A stretch of 10,409 nt of DNA, from positions 1 through 10,409 of the forward strand of contig JAFXFY010000232.1 in assembly GCA_017513365.1 (NCBI GenBank). Direction: 5' to 3'. Origin of the DNA: Alphaproteobacteria bacterium. GTDB lineage: Bacteria > Pseudomonadota > Alphaproteobacteria > CAAHEQ01 > UBA3637. The translations under genes were made by a program, and so were the position numbers. Every line of letters begins with the position of its first letter. The stretch's first letter is position 1. This document shows, in pieces, positions 1 through 5,731 of the stretch. The notes beneath the pieces are model-generated. The model saw nothing but the letters and a program-made list of their open reading frames with translations. It did no database searches and was not told the origin of the DNA.

Positions 1-104
1 ACAATCGTATTCCACGCATTACATACCGGACACTTTCCCGCCCATTTTGCAAAAACAGAACCACATTCTTGACACACAAACCTTGTTTGGGCTTTTTTAA
101 CCAT
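1..104 (-). CDS. radA: DNA repair protein RadA, N-terminal fragment (runs off the window)
   Basis: The minus strand reads from an ATG at 104-102 for 34 full codons and then leaves the window. The peptide holds the RadA zinc-finger signature: CQECG at residues 11-15, then KWAGKCPVCNAWNT at residues 20-33. The four cysteines have CxxC...CxxC spacing, and the K-W-x-G-x-C-P-x-C-x-x-W-N-T core is characteristic of RadA/Sms. RadA is a RecA-like ATPase and branch-migration helicase acting in recombinational repair; its ATPase and Lon-like domains lie outside the window. The start is 1 nt after the mlaF stop codon (TAG-G-ATG), so it is probably the third gene of the mlaE-mlaF transcript and coupled to mlaF translation. 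A weak AAAGG-like ribosome binding site lies inside the last mlaF codons. Only the zinc finger can be judged, but it is distinctive. Confidence 0.93.
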   Translation of the reverse strand, partial: MVKKAQTRFVCQECGSVFAKWAGKCPVCNAWNTI

Positions 105-105
105 C

Positions 106-942
106 CTAAACCTTTACTTCCATTTTAATCGGCCCATTGGCTGAACCGGCCACAAATTGACGCACATACGGATTTTTTGTTTTTTCAAGCTCCTTAACCG
201 TACCGACCCAAATAATTTTTCCTTCATACAGCATCGCTATTTTATCGGCGATTTTCTTGGCCGAATTCATATCGTGCGTAATGGTCAAAGCCGTTGCTCC
301 CAATTGTTTCACCGTAGATACAATTAAATCATTAATCACATCGGACATAATCGGATCTAAACCCGTGGTCGGTTCATCAAAGAAAATAACCTCAGGATTT
401 GTGGCAATCGCCCGGGCCAAACCGACCCGCTTTTTCATACCGCCAGACAAATCCGCCGGATAGACTTCAGCCACATCTTTATTAAGTCCCACCTGAGCCA
501 ATTTTTGAATAGCGATACGTTTTGCCTCAGCCTTTGATACCGTTTTATTTTGCAACAATGAAAAAGCCACATTTTCCCAAACGGATAAACTGTCAAATAA
601 CGCAGCACTTTGAAACAACATTCCGATTTTAGAATTCACTTCATCTCGTTCGGCTTGCGTTAAATCGGCCAAATTTTGACCATCAAATTCTATCCCCCCT
701 TTGTCCGGTTGTAATAACCCCAAAATACACTTTAACGTAACGGATTTACCTGTGCCGGATCCACCGATAATAACCAAAGATTCCCCCTTGGCAACATCCA
801 AATCCACACCATTTAGCACTTTCTTTTTACCAAATGCTTTATACACCCCCATCAAGCGAAGTTTAGGCATTTCCCCCGATTGCTTGCGACTTACCGTACC
901 ATGCTTGGCTTTTGGTAATAATTTCATCAGTATTCTTCTCAT
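106..942 (-). CDS. mlaF: MlaF-type phospholipid ABC transporter ATP-binding protein
   Basis: This 278-residue ABC ATPase energises the Mla intermembrane phospholipid transporter at the inner membrane, working with the MlaE permease encoded just upstream. Visible motifs are Walker A GGSGTGKS at 60-67, Q-loop Gln111, signature LSGGM at 165-169 followed by KKRVGLARA, Walker B VIFFDE at 185-190, D-loop GLD at 194-196 and switch His223 (THD). LSGGM in place of LSGGQ and the FFDEPTTGLDP stretch are typical of the MlaF/Mkl subfamily. Its ATG overlaps the mlaE stop as ATGA at 939-942, so the two are translationally coupled. A GGAGG lies about 13 nt upstream, rather far, and an internal ATG at residue 25 (preceded by GGGGGAA) could be the true start, since many relatives begin near there. 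No mlaD, the usual third partner carrying the MCE domain, follows; radA does instead. Confidence 0.93.
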   Translation of the reverse strand: MRRILMKLLPKAKHGTVSRKQSGEMPKLRLMGVYKAFGKKKVLNGVDLDVAKGESLVIIGGSGTGKSVTLKCILGLLQPDKGGIEFDGQNLADLTQAERDEVNSKIGMLFQSAALFDSLSVWENVAFSLLQNKTVSKAEAKRIAIQKLAQVGLNKDVAEVYPADLSGGMKKRVGLARAIATNPEVIFFDEPTTGLDPIMSDVINDLIVSTVKQLGATALTITHDMNSAKKIADKIAMLYEGKIIWVGTVKELEKTKNPYVRQFVAGSANGPIKMEVKV

Positions 943-1730
943 AGCGCGAAAAACACCTCCGTCAAGATATAGTTAAAGATTAAAATCAAAATACTGGCCG
1001 ACACCACAGCATTTGTGGTCGCTTGCCCAACACCTTGCGCTCCACCTTTGGAATAAAAACCGTTATAACACCCAAGCAACGTAATAATGAATCCAAATAC
1101 AGCCGCCTTTGTCATACCGGAAACAATATCCATTGCTTGTAAATATGTCCATGTATTCATCAAATAAGTACTGGCATTAAATTCCAATTTGTAAATACCG
1201 ATTAAATAACCGCCGCAAATACCGATAATATCTCCGATTAATACCAAAATCGGCAACATTACGATACCAGCCAAAACACGGGGTACAATTAAATACCGAA
1301 ATGGATTTGTTGAGAGTGTTGTTAATGCATCAATTTGTTCCGTTACCCGCATCGTCCCCAGCTCAGCTGCCATTGATGCCCCTATACGACCGGCCACCAT
1401 TAAACCGGCCATAACTGGAGCTAATTCACGCGTCACAGAAATCAACACAACCATTGCGACAGGTCCTTCCGAAGAAAACGAAGAAAACCCTGTATATGTT
1501 TGCAATGCAATTACCATACCAGAAAACAAAGTTGTTAATGCCACAACCGGCAAAGAATAAAACCCGATTTCAACCAACTGGGCGCCAAAAGCTTTTAAAT
1601 AAAACGGACGATGAAAACATTGTATCAGCGTTTCACTTGCAAACAACCCCAATCGACCGGCGGCCGCAAAAAAATTCAGAACCACCCGTCCGACTTTATC
1701 CACAAATTGCCATCTTATTTCAGATTTCAT
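939..1730 (-). CDS. mlaE: MlaE-type phospholipid ABC transporter permease
   Basis: This is the integral inner-membrane permease of the Mla/TIGR00056 type, partner of MlaF. I place the start at the ATG at 1730-1728, giving 263 residues, the usual family length. That ATG has an AAAGG ribosome binding site about 7 nt upstream and sits about 25 nt after the predicted transcription start. A longer open frame reaching 1793 would begin upstream of the promoter and is rejected. Hydrophobic segments alternate through the protein. Family hallmarks are visible: EIGFYSLPVVALTTLFSGMV near the N-terminal third, GRIGASMAAELGTMRVTEQIDAL in the middle, and GGAQGVGQATTNAVV near the C-terminus. The last segment reads IFNYILTEVFF, with Asn where many relatives have Asp. 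In Gram-negative bacteria MlaE and MlaF with an MCE protein move phospholipids between the membranes; transport direction cannot be read from sequence. Confidence 0.93.
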   Translation of the reverse strand: MKSEIRWQFVDKVGRVVLNFFAAAGRLGLFASETLIQCFHRPFYLKAFGAQLVEIGFYSLPVVALTTLFSGMVIALQTYTGFSSFSSEGPVAMVVLISVTRELAPVMAGLMVAGRIGASMAAELGTMRVTEQIDALTTLSTNPFRYLIVPRVLAGIVMLPILVLIGDIIGICGGYLIGIYKLEFNASTYLMNTWTYLQAMDIVSGMTKAAVFGFIITLLGCYNGFYSKGGAQGVGQATTNAVVSASILILIFNYILTEVFFAL

Positions 1731-1761
1731 TTGTTTTCCTTTCTTTGTTTTATATGTGTTC

Positions 1762-1790
1762 AGTATAACCCGAACGAAGATAGATTGCAA
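1762..1790 (-). promoter_or_regulatory. Sigma-70-type promoter of the mlaE-mlaF-radA operon
   Basis: On the minus strand TTGCAA (1790-1785) is followed after exactly 17 nt by TATACT (1767-1762), a 5/6 match to the -10 consensus. Transcription would start near 1755, leaving a short leader of about 25 nt before the mlaE ATG at 1730. Its position is what rules out the upstream ATG at 1793 as the mlaE start. Confidence 0.65.
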
Positions 1791-1843
1791 CAAAAAAGCT
1801 TGTATTTTACCGGCAAAAATTACCTAATAAAAAAATATTTATA

Positions 1844-1872
1844 TTGCATTTTGTGGCACAGTTTGATAAAGT
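1844..1872 (+). promoter_or_regulatory. Candidate extended -10 promoter for the structured leader and secreted-protein gene
   Basis: TTGCAT (1844-1849), a 17-nt spacer, then TAAAGT (1867-1872), preceded by TG one base upstream (1864-1865), which is the extended -10 arrangement. The hexamers themselves are only moderate matches (3/6 and 4/6). Transcription would begin near 1879-1880, immediately before the first hairpin of the leader. It is divergent from the mlaE promoter, with about 55 bp between their -35 elements. Confidence 0.42.
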
Positions 1873-1879
1873 AATTTTT

Positions 1880-2069
1880 AAGGCAGGCGTTCTGCCCCGA
1901 GGTCTGAAAACCTCTTAAAATCTATCCGTTATACAGGATACAAATATGTATAGTTCCAACGTCGGTTGGAAGATGGCAAAATAAGTCGGAATACGATAAA
2001 TATGCCATACTATTTGATTTTAGTAGTTTTCAGCTTCCAACCACTTTTTTTCATAAAAAGGTGGTTTTT
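1880..2069 (+). ncRNA. Structured leader RNA or small RNA with alternative helices, ending in a terminator
   Basis: This gene-free stretch of about 190 nt is rich in perfect stems. They are GGCAG/CTGCC (1882-1886 with 1892-1896), GAGGT/ACCTC (1899-1903 with 1910-1914), TTCCAAC/GTTGGAA with a 4-nt loop (1954-1960 with 1965-1971), ATGGCA/TGCCAT (1973-1978 with 2003-2008) and TACTA/TAGTA (2008-2012 with 2021-2025). The strand GGTTGGAAG at 1964-1972 is also perfectly complementary over 9 bp to CTTCCAACC at 2034-2042. The two pairings of this strand exclude each other, and the second one invades the foot of the terminator stem at 2039-2066. That is the layout of an attenuator or riboswitch-like leader for the gene at 2100. 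It could equally be an independent terminated small RNA; I do not recognise it as any known riboswitch, 6S or SRP RNA. Pairings were read by eye, without energies. Confidence 0.5.
2039..2069 (+). terminator. Intrinsic terminator upstream of the secreted-protein gene
   Basis: AACCAC followed by a T-run (2039-2050) pairs with an A-run followed by GGTGGTT (2055-2066). This makes a 12-bp stem, including one G-U pair, with a TCAT loop, and it runs directly into a T-rich tail (2065-2069, then G and TTT). It ends about 30 nt before the ATG at 2100, so it either closes a small RNA or conditionally stops transcription before the gene. The next start has its own ribosome binding site, AAAGGAAG, after the terminator. 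Confidence 0.6.
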
Positions 2070-2099
2070 GTTTAACATTAAAATAAAAGGAAGACAAAA

Positions 2100-2525
2100 A
2101 TGAAAAAAACATTCATCTTAATTTGCGCCCTCTTTATGCTATCATCTGTCGCATTTGCCGAAGAAACATGCGCAAATGGCGCTGGAAAAATTGTGATTGG
2201 AGACATCAATCAAAAAAAATACTGCCTAAGCAACAAGACTATGAACTTTTGGAATGCCTACGCTTGGTGCGACGCACAAGAAACCAACTTGGTGGATTTA
2301 ACTGATTGCGCTTGTTCGGACACAACTGCTGATTGTGCAGAAAACAAATGCCCCAATTTCGGAAGCGCACCTTATGGATATAGAGAAGTTTGGACATCAG
2401 CACCTCACGACACAAACAAAATGAAACGTATTGTTATGGCAACCTACTTACCAAACGGATCTGTTGGCCAATGGAATAAAGACAGTTCTGGTGCTGGCAT
2501 GTATGCTTTGTGTAAACAGAAATAA
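2100..2525 (+). CDS. Small secreted Cys-rich protein, possibly C-type-lectin-like
   Basis: The 141-residue product begins with a clear Sec signal peptide (MKKTF, a hydrophobic core, then AFA|EE), with cleavage expected after Ala20. The mature part, about 121 residues, has eight cysteines (24, 42, 57, 70, 72, 79, 84, 138), an even number compatible with four disulfides formed in the periplasm. Order and spacing suggest a compact C-type-lectin-like fold: a W-x-x-A-x-x-W-C-D-A helix at 51-59, a following Leu/Asp segment (LVDLTDCAC), a W-T-S strand near 98-100, and a final A-L-C at 136-138. I recall similar short secreted paralogs in uncultured gut Alphaproteobacteria, but the lectin assignment is inference and no ligand can be named. 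The start has a good ribosome binding site (AAAGGAAG, about 8 nt upstream). It sits behind the structured leader and just ahead of a small lipoprotein gene, so an envelope role is likely. Confidence 0.82.
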   Translation: MKKTFILICALFMLSSVAFAEETCANGAGKIVIGDINQKKYCLSNKTMNFWNAYAWCDAQETNLVDLTDCACSDTTADCAENKCPNFGSAPYGYREVWTSAPHDTNKMKRIVMATYLPNGSVGQWNKDSSGAGMYALCKQK

Positions 2526-2534
2526 AATATAACC

Positions 2535-2578
2535 CCTCTTGAATATTTAATCATTTTCTGTCATTATATATCAAGAGG
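2535..2578 (+). promoter_or_regulatory. Inverted repeat that contains the ribosome binding site of the lipoprotein gene
   Basis: CCTCTTGA (2535-2542) and TCAAGAGG (2571-2578) are perfect 8-bp complements separated by 28 nt of very AT-rich sequence. The right arm contains AAGAGG, which lies 7 nt before the ATG at 2586 and is the evident ribosome binding site, so the folded RNA would hide it. The stem is also followed by TTTTATT, so it could partly terminate transcription after the upstream gene. Both functions are inference from the layout. Confidence 0.5.
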
Positions 2579-2585
2579 TTTTATT

Positions 2586-2867
2586 ATGATAAAATATATC
2601 GTGCTTTTAATGTGTTTCGGATTAATGGGGTGTTCAGCTGTTCAACCTTATGTGGATACCCATTCTGGTGTTGCCGGCGGGCGCGCTTTAAGACGGTCAA
2701 CGCCCGACAGAGTGGCTATTTGTTTTGATGAGGCCGACATGAATACCTTACAACAAATGGCAGATACGGAATGTGCCAAAACATCACGCAAAGCCGTGTA
2801 TAATACAACGGTTCCTTTTTCGTGCAGTTTAATAACACCGTCAACAGCTTATTTTGATTGTAAATAA
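2586..2867 (+). CDS. Small predicted lipoprotein of unknown function
   Basis: The 93-residue product opens with a short charged start (MIK), a hydrophobic stretch and the lipobox LMGC at 13-16, so Cys16 should be lipidated and the protein anchored to a membrane after signal peptidase II cleavage. The mature chain is basic near the N-terminus (GGRALRRS, 31-38) and has four further cysteines at 46, 63, 80 and 92. Their spacing of about 17, 17 and 12 suggests two disulfides in the periplasm. A DEADMNTLQQMADTEC segment (48-63) looks helical. I recall similar small lipoproteins with this C-(16)-C-(16)-C-(11)-C pattern in uncultured gut Alphaproteobacteria, but know no function. It follows the secreted protein in the same orientation by 60 bp. 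Its start is set by AAGAGG inside an inverted repeat. Its last 19 bp overlap the 3' end of the opposing membrane-protein gene. Confidence 0.8.
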   Translation: MIKYIVLLMCFGLMGCSAVQPYVDTHSGVAGGRALRRSTPDRVAICFDEADMNTLQQMADTECAKTSRKAVYNTTVPFSCSLITPSTAYFDCK

Positions 2868-3532
2868 GATGTCTCTTTTTTTATCAAATGCCATTGAATA
2901 ACGGCGATTGCAAACAATATTGGCAGAGTTGATTCGCCGGATTCTTCAAACAACACAATCCAAGATTGTACCAATGGGTCTAGAGATTCGCCAACAGCTT
3001 TACGATAATTTCCGGGGAATCTGTCGGCAAATTTCGTTACAATCCCTATTCCACCCATAGCGGCCACTGTCCAACAAATCGGATTAAATTTAAAGAACCC
3101 TTTTATCAAAGTCGGTGTATATTTTACAAGCAACCAAACAACGACACTGATAACTGTTAATAAAATAACACCAGCCAAAATCTTTTCACCAATCGGATTA
3201 TTTGGATTTGTAAAAAAACGGATTTTAAAAGCGGTTGTATCTTTAGACGGTATCCAGTGTTGAACCCCCATTTCACGCAAAACGGCACATCCTAATAAAA
3301 ACAAAAACGCTATATAAGACGGCAACAATTTCGTGGTGTTAAAATCCTTTACAAACCACAGCACAATAACGGCGGACAACGTATATCCGGTATAGGTAAT
3401 AATTTCCATCCCGCCACCGGTAAAGCCTTTAATAAATTCGGCACTTTCCCCCAAACAATAAAGAGCAAAAACACCGACATACAACAAAATAAAAATACTG
3501 GCAAATAAGGGATGTAAAAGTAATTTTTTCAT
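2849..3532 (-). CDS. Six-TM inner-membrane protein of unknown family
   Basis: I choose the ATG at 3532-3530 (227 residues) because AAAAAGGA lies 7 nt upstream. The frame also extends to a GTG at 3550, which has no ribosome binding site. Six hydrophobic segments are visible, at about 9-28, 43-62, 70-86, 117-137, 151-168 and 202-218. The most distinctive parts are polar. One is the loop between segments 3 and 4, with R86-E87, H92-W93, D99, the stretch RFFTNPNNP (105-113) and E116-K117. The other is an acidic cluster EESGES (196-201) entering the last segment. Conserved-looking Arg, Glu, His and Asp near the membrane face could mean an enzyme or a transporter, but I cannot assign the family. It has its own promoter-like sequence upstream and converges with the lipoprotein gene. 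Confidence 0.82.
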   Translation of the reverse strand: MKKLLLHPLFASIFILLYVGVFALYCLGESAEFIKGFTGGGMEIITYTGYTLSAVIVLWFVKDFNTTKLLPSYIAFLFLLGCAVLREMGVQHWIPSKDTTAFKIRFFTNPNNPIGEKILAGVILLTVISVVVWLLVKYTPTLIKGFFKFNPICWTVAAMGGIGIVTKFADRFPGNYRKAVGESLDPLVQSWIVLFEESGESTLPILFAIAVIQWHLIKKETSYLQSK

Positions 3533-3569
3533 AGGGGAATCCTTTTTCACATAATATAATATGCTTGCC

Positions 3570-3598
3570 AGTGTAATGCGATTATGTCAAAAAGTCAA
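3570..3598 (-). promoter_or_regulatory. Candidate promoter of the six-TM membrane-protein gene
   Basis: On the minus strand TTGACT (3598-3593), a 17-nt spacer and TACACT (3575-3570) lie in the 66-bp gap between the ankyrin gene and the membrane-protein gene. The -35 is a 5/6 match and the -10 a 4/6 match. The predicted start would leave a leader of about 30 nt before the ATG at 3532. A second TTGACA at 3590-3585 has no -10 at the right distance. No T-rich terminator separates this gene from the ankyrin gene upstream, so read-through is also possible. Confidence 0.5.
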
Positions 3599-3616
3599 GA
3601 GAGGATATCTTTAAGT

Positions 3617-5350
3617 TCATGAACGACCAGCCTGTCTGGTCTTAGTCCGTTCCATCATTACCTTAGCCCGTTGTTTCCGTTTATACGCGGCCAATGCTCG
3701 GCGAAAGACCGTATGACGATTGGGAGCACGATCCGGTAATTTTTCCCCAAAATTCAAATCCTCATCCTTTACCGTTATTTGACGGCCAAATGACACACTC
3801 TTACCGGCCAAACGAGCTAATCTGGCATAATCCTGTTCTGATAACCTTGCCACCCGTTCATCAAAACTTAATAAACCGGCCCTCGTTTCTTGTTTAACGT
3901 CCGTTAACAAAGATAATGTACCATTTAATGCCTCAATAAGAAGCGGATTTCTGCCTTGTGCCAAATCATATAAGTGTTTTCCTTGAGGTGTTGCTCTGTC
4001 AAATAAAGCTTGATGTTCTCCGGTCATTAACTGTTTTCTCAAAGCCACAATATGGTACGGTTTATTATTTAAAATAGCATGCTCTATAGGGGGCGTTCCA
4101 TCTTTATCTGCCTGCATCAAATCAGCGTTAGCCACAGCCAAAACCCGAATAGCTTCCGGCTTTGCATAAAGAACGGCCAATTTTGTCAAAGGATAAGCCG
4201 GATTTAATGTTGTCATTTTCGCACCGGCCTTAATCAACAACAAACTGATACCCACCCGATCTAAATAAAGGGAATGTTCTAACGGCGTAATATCCGCCAC
4301 TGTTTTACCATTATTTTGAACAACATTCGGTAAGTTGGGATTAGCCCCACTTTCCAATAATATTTTAACCTTTTGATATGCCACTTGAGCTATTTCAGCC
4401 TGTGTTTTTTTATCTTGAGGACGTCCCCGATAATTAACACTGCAAAATAACGGTGTGCGCCCCATTTTATCTCGTCTATTCGGATCCGCCCCTAAAAATA
4501 ACAATAAGGCTACATCTTGAGCATTCCCATACCGACATTGTTCAAACAAGGCCTGAGACAATATCTGAGAAATCTCCTCTTTTTGAAGGACAGAATTCCC
4601 TCTTTTTTCTGTCGGACTAACCCCTAACATTTGGCTGATACGCCATTGATTTTTTGCTGATATCCGCTCAATCCTCTTTAATAAGGTATCCCAATCTTGT
4701 GTCAATTCATATGTTTTTCTTTCGGGAAAAGCACCATCACGGGCGGCTTGCAGCCACTCATCCTGATCACCCTCTAAATCTTGAAAAGCCGCTTGTTTTA
4801 ATACTCTTTGATAATATGGATTATGCTCATCCCGACACAGTCCACACTCACACAAAACTCTAAAAACATCCATGTCTTTATTTTTTACAGCCCAATATGC
4901 CGGTACAAAACCGTCTTTATCCGGTTGATCAAGAGGAACACCCCGTCCAACTGCTTCTAATACAGCCTTCGGGGACCGAGATAAAACCGCATATTTCATA
5001 TAATCGTTGCCCCGATTATCAACGGCTGTTATATCCAACGCCTTGTGTCGTAAAAATAAAATACCGATACCGTGCATACGCTTATCTAAAGCAACCATCG
5101 CCGGTGTTTGGCCATTTATATTTTTAACATTTACATCAGGATTTAACGATAAAACAATTTTTGTTTTAGTATAAGACTCTTCACCTTCCATCGCTACCCA
5201 AATCGGTAATCGCCCATAACGTTTTTCGGCAACATTTGGATTTGATACGAACTGAGCATAAAAAGCAATATCGGCCACAGTTCCATTCAACACAACTTCG
5301 GCAAAGCCGGCATCTATTTGGTGTTGTGTTAAATGAATGGTGGATGTCAT
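3617..5350 (-). CDS. Ankyrin-repeat protein with a basic C-terminal tail
   Basis: The 577-residue protein has no signal peptide or transmembrane segment and is predicted cytoplasmic, or exported by a non-Sec route. Degenerate ankyrin repeats form two blocks. Block one spans about 45-170, with units such as NGQTPAMVALDK at 79-90, a VDNRGNDYMKYAV turn and a DKDGFVPAYWAV unit. Block two spans about 263-440, with LLLFLGADPNRRDKMGRTPLF at 282-302, KILLESGANPNLPN at 329-342, ITPLEHSLY and ADKDGTPPIEHAI. About 90 residues of non-ankyrin helical sequence lie between them. The C-terminal 130 residues are not ankyrin and end in a strongly basic tail (AYKRKQRAKVMMERTKTRQAGRS region, 555-577). Ankyrin arrays bind other proteins; in host-associated Alphaproteobacteria some are secreted effectors, but nothing here proves export. 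The start overlaps the preceding small gene as ATGA, with only a weak ribosome binding site, implying coupled translation. Confidence 0.85.
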   Translation of the reverse strand: MTSTIHLTQHQIDAGFAEVVLNGTVADIAFYAQFVSNPNVAEKRYGRLPIWVAMEGEESYTKTKIVLSLNPDVNVKNINGQTPAMVALDKRMHGIGILFLRHKALDITAVDNRGNDYMKYAVLSRSPKAVLEAVGRGVPLDQPDKDGFVPAYWAVKNKDMDVFRVLCECGLCRDEHNPYYQRVLKQAAFQDLEGDQDEWLQAARDGAFPERKTYELTQDWDTLLKRIERISAKNQWRISQMLGVSPTEKRGNSVLQKEEISQILSQALFEQCRYGNAQDVALLLFLGADPNRRDKMGRTPLFCSVNYRGRPQDKKTQAEIAQVAYQKVKILLESGANPNLPNVVQNNGKTVADITPLEHSLYLDRVGISLLLIKAGAKMTTLNPAYPLTKLAVLYAKPEAIRVLAVANADLMQADKDGTPPIEHAILNNKPYHIVALRKQLMTGEHQALFDRATPQGKHLYDLAQGRNPLLIEALNGTLSLLTDVKQETRAGLLSFDERVARLSEQDYARLARLAGKSVSFGRQITVKDEDLNFGEKLPDRAPNRHTVFRRALAAYKRKQRAKVMMERTKTRQAGRS

Positions 5351-5673
5351 CGGTGTAATTCTTTTTGTTCTTGAGGTTGTAAAATATCTTTTTTGGCAGT
5401 CTGAATAGCTGTTACCGGATCAATCGGGCGCACCGAGTTGGCTTTTTCATACAATTCAAACAACTCCTGTACTTGTTGCTTCGGAGCATATTTTTGCATC
5501 GTTTTTAAAGTCTTTGCCTGATGTGGCGCTAATAAAACATACTCTACCTCTTTGGTATAAGCCTCTGTTTGTTTTGTTTCCGAATCACCTTGTAATTCCG
5601 CAATTAACCGTCCAATATCATTTCCCACAAAAGAGAAAATAAACCGACGCCATGCCTTGATCATGAATGACAT
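5347..5673 (-). CDS. Small hypothetical protein co-translated with the ankyrin protein
   Basis: This 108-residue product has no family I recognise. The first 17 residues are basic and aromatic (KAWRRFIFSFVG) and could form an amphipathic helix that touches a membrane or partner; there is no cleavable signal and no full transmembrane span. The rest is polar and predicted helical, rich in Lys, Glu and Gln (QAKTLKTMQKY, QQVQELFELYEK), ending in PQEQKELHR. No cysteine is present. The ATG at 5673 has AAGGAC 9 nt upstream, and a second ATG three codons in is a less likely start. It is first in a two-gene unit: its stop overlaps the ankyrin start as ATGA (5347-5350), so the two proteins are probably made in fixed ratio and may act together, for instance as partner or chaperone. 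That role is inference. Confidence 0.75.
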   Translation of the reverse strand: MSFMIKAWRRFIFSFVGNDIGRLIAELQGDSETKQTEAYTKEVEYVLLAPHQAKTLKTMQKYAPKQQVQELFELYEKANSVRPIDPVTAIQTAKKDILQPQEQKELHR

Positions 5674-5712
5674 TTTGTTAAGTCCTTATAATAAAAAATT
5701 TTTCCTTAGACC

Positions 5713-5731
5713 ATTCTATTGTTCATAGAAT
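5713..5731. repeat. Perfect inverted repeat across the ankyrin-operon promoter
   Basis: ATTCTAT (5713-5719) and ATAGAAT (5725-5731) are perfect complements around TGTTC. Read on the minus strand, the repeat begins inside the -10 hexamer and covers the predicted transcription start near 5720. This is a typical place for a repressor operator of a dimeric regulator, though it could also form a small 5' hairpin in the RNA. No regulator gene is adjacent. Confidence 0.5.

Noticed and set aside
701..976. Plus-strand open frames inside mlaF, and similar ones inside mlaE, gpsA, the ankyrin gene and lplT-aas
   Set aside because: They are antisense to well-supported genes, have no ribosome binding sites or recognisable motifs, and have the composition expected of reverse-frame reading.
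1731..1793. N-terminal extension of mlaE from an ATG at 1793 (21 more residues)
   Set aside because: It has no ribosome binding site and lies upstream of the predicted transcription start near 1755; the ATG at 1730 has AAAGG and gives the family length.
1882..1914. The two hairpins GGCAG/CTGCC and GAGGT/ACCTC as a known riboswitch or 6S/SRP RNA
   Set aside because: I compared them by memory with the common riboswitch cores (TPP, cobalamin, SAM, preQ1, c-di-GMP, fluoride) and with 6S and SRP RNA and saw no matching conserved core or end pairing.
2848..2882. Hairpin CTTATTT/AAATAAG followed by a T-run as a terminator after the lipoprotein gene
   Set aside because: The stem is entirely A-T except one pair, and 7 nt separate it from the T-run, so it is too weak and badly placed to call an intrinsic terminator.
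3533..3550. GTG start at 3550 for the six-TM protein
   Set aside because: No ribosome binding site precedes it, while AAAAAGGA sits 7 nt before the ATG at 3532.
3615..3641. Palindrome GTTCATGAAC and hairpin GACCAG/CTGGTC at the 3' end of the ankyrin gene as a terminator
   Set aside because: No T-run follows on the minus strand, and the hairpin lies inside the last codons of the gene; chance or a weak pause signal is as likely.
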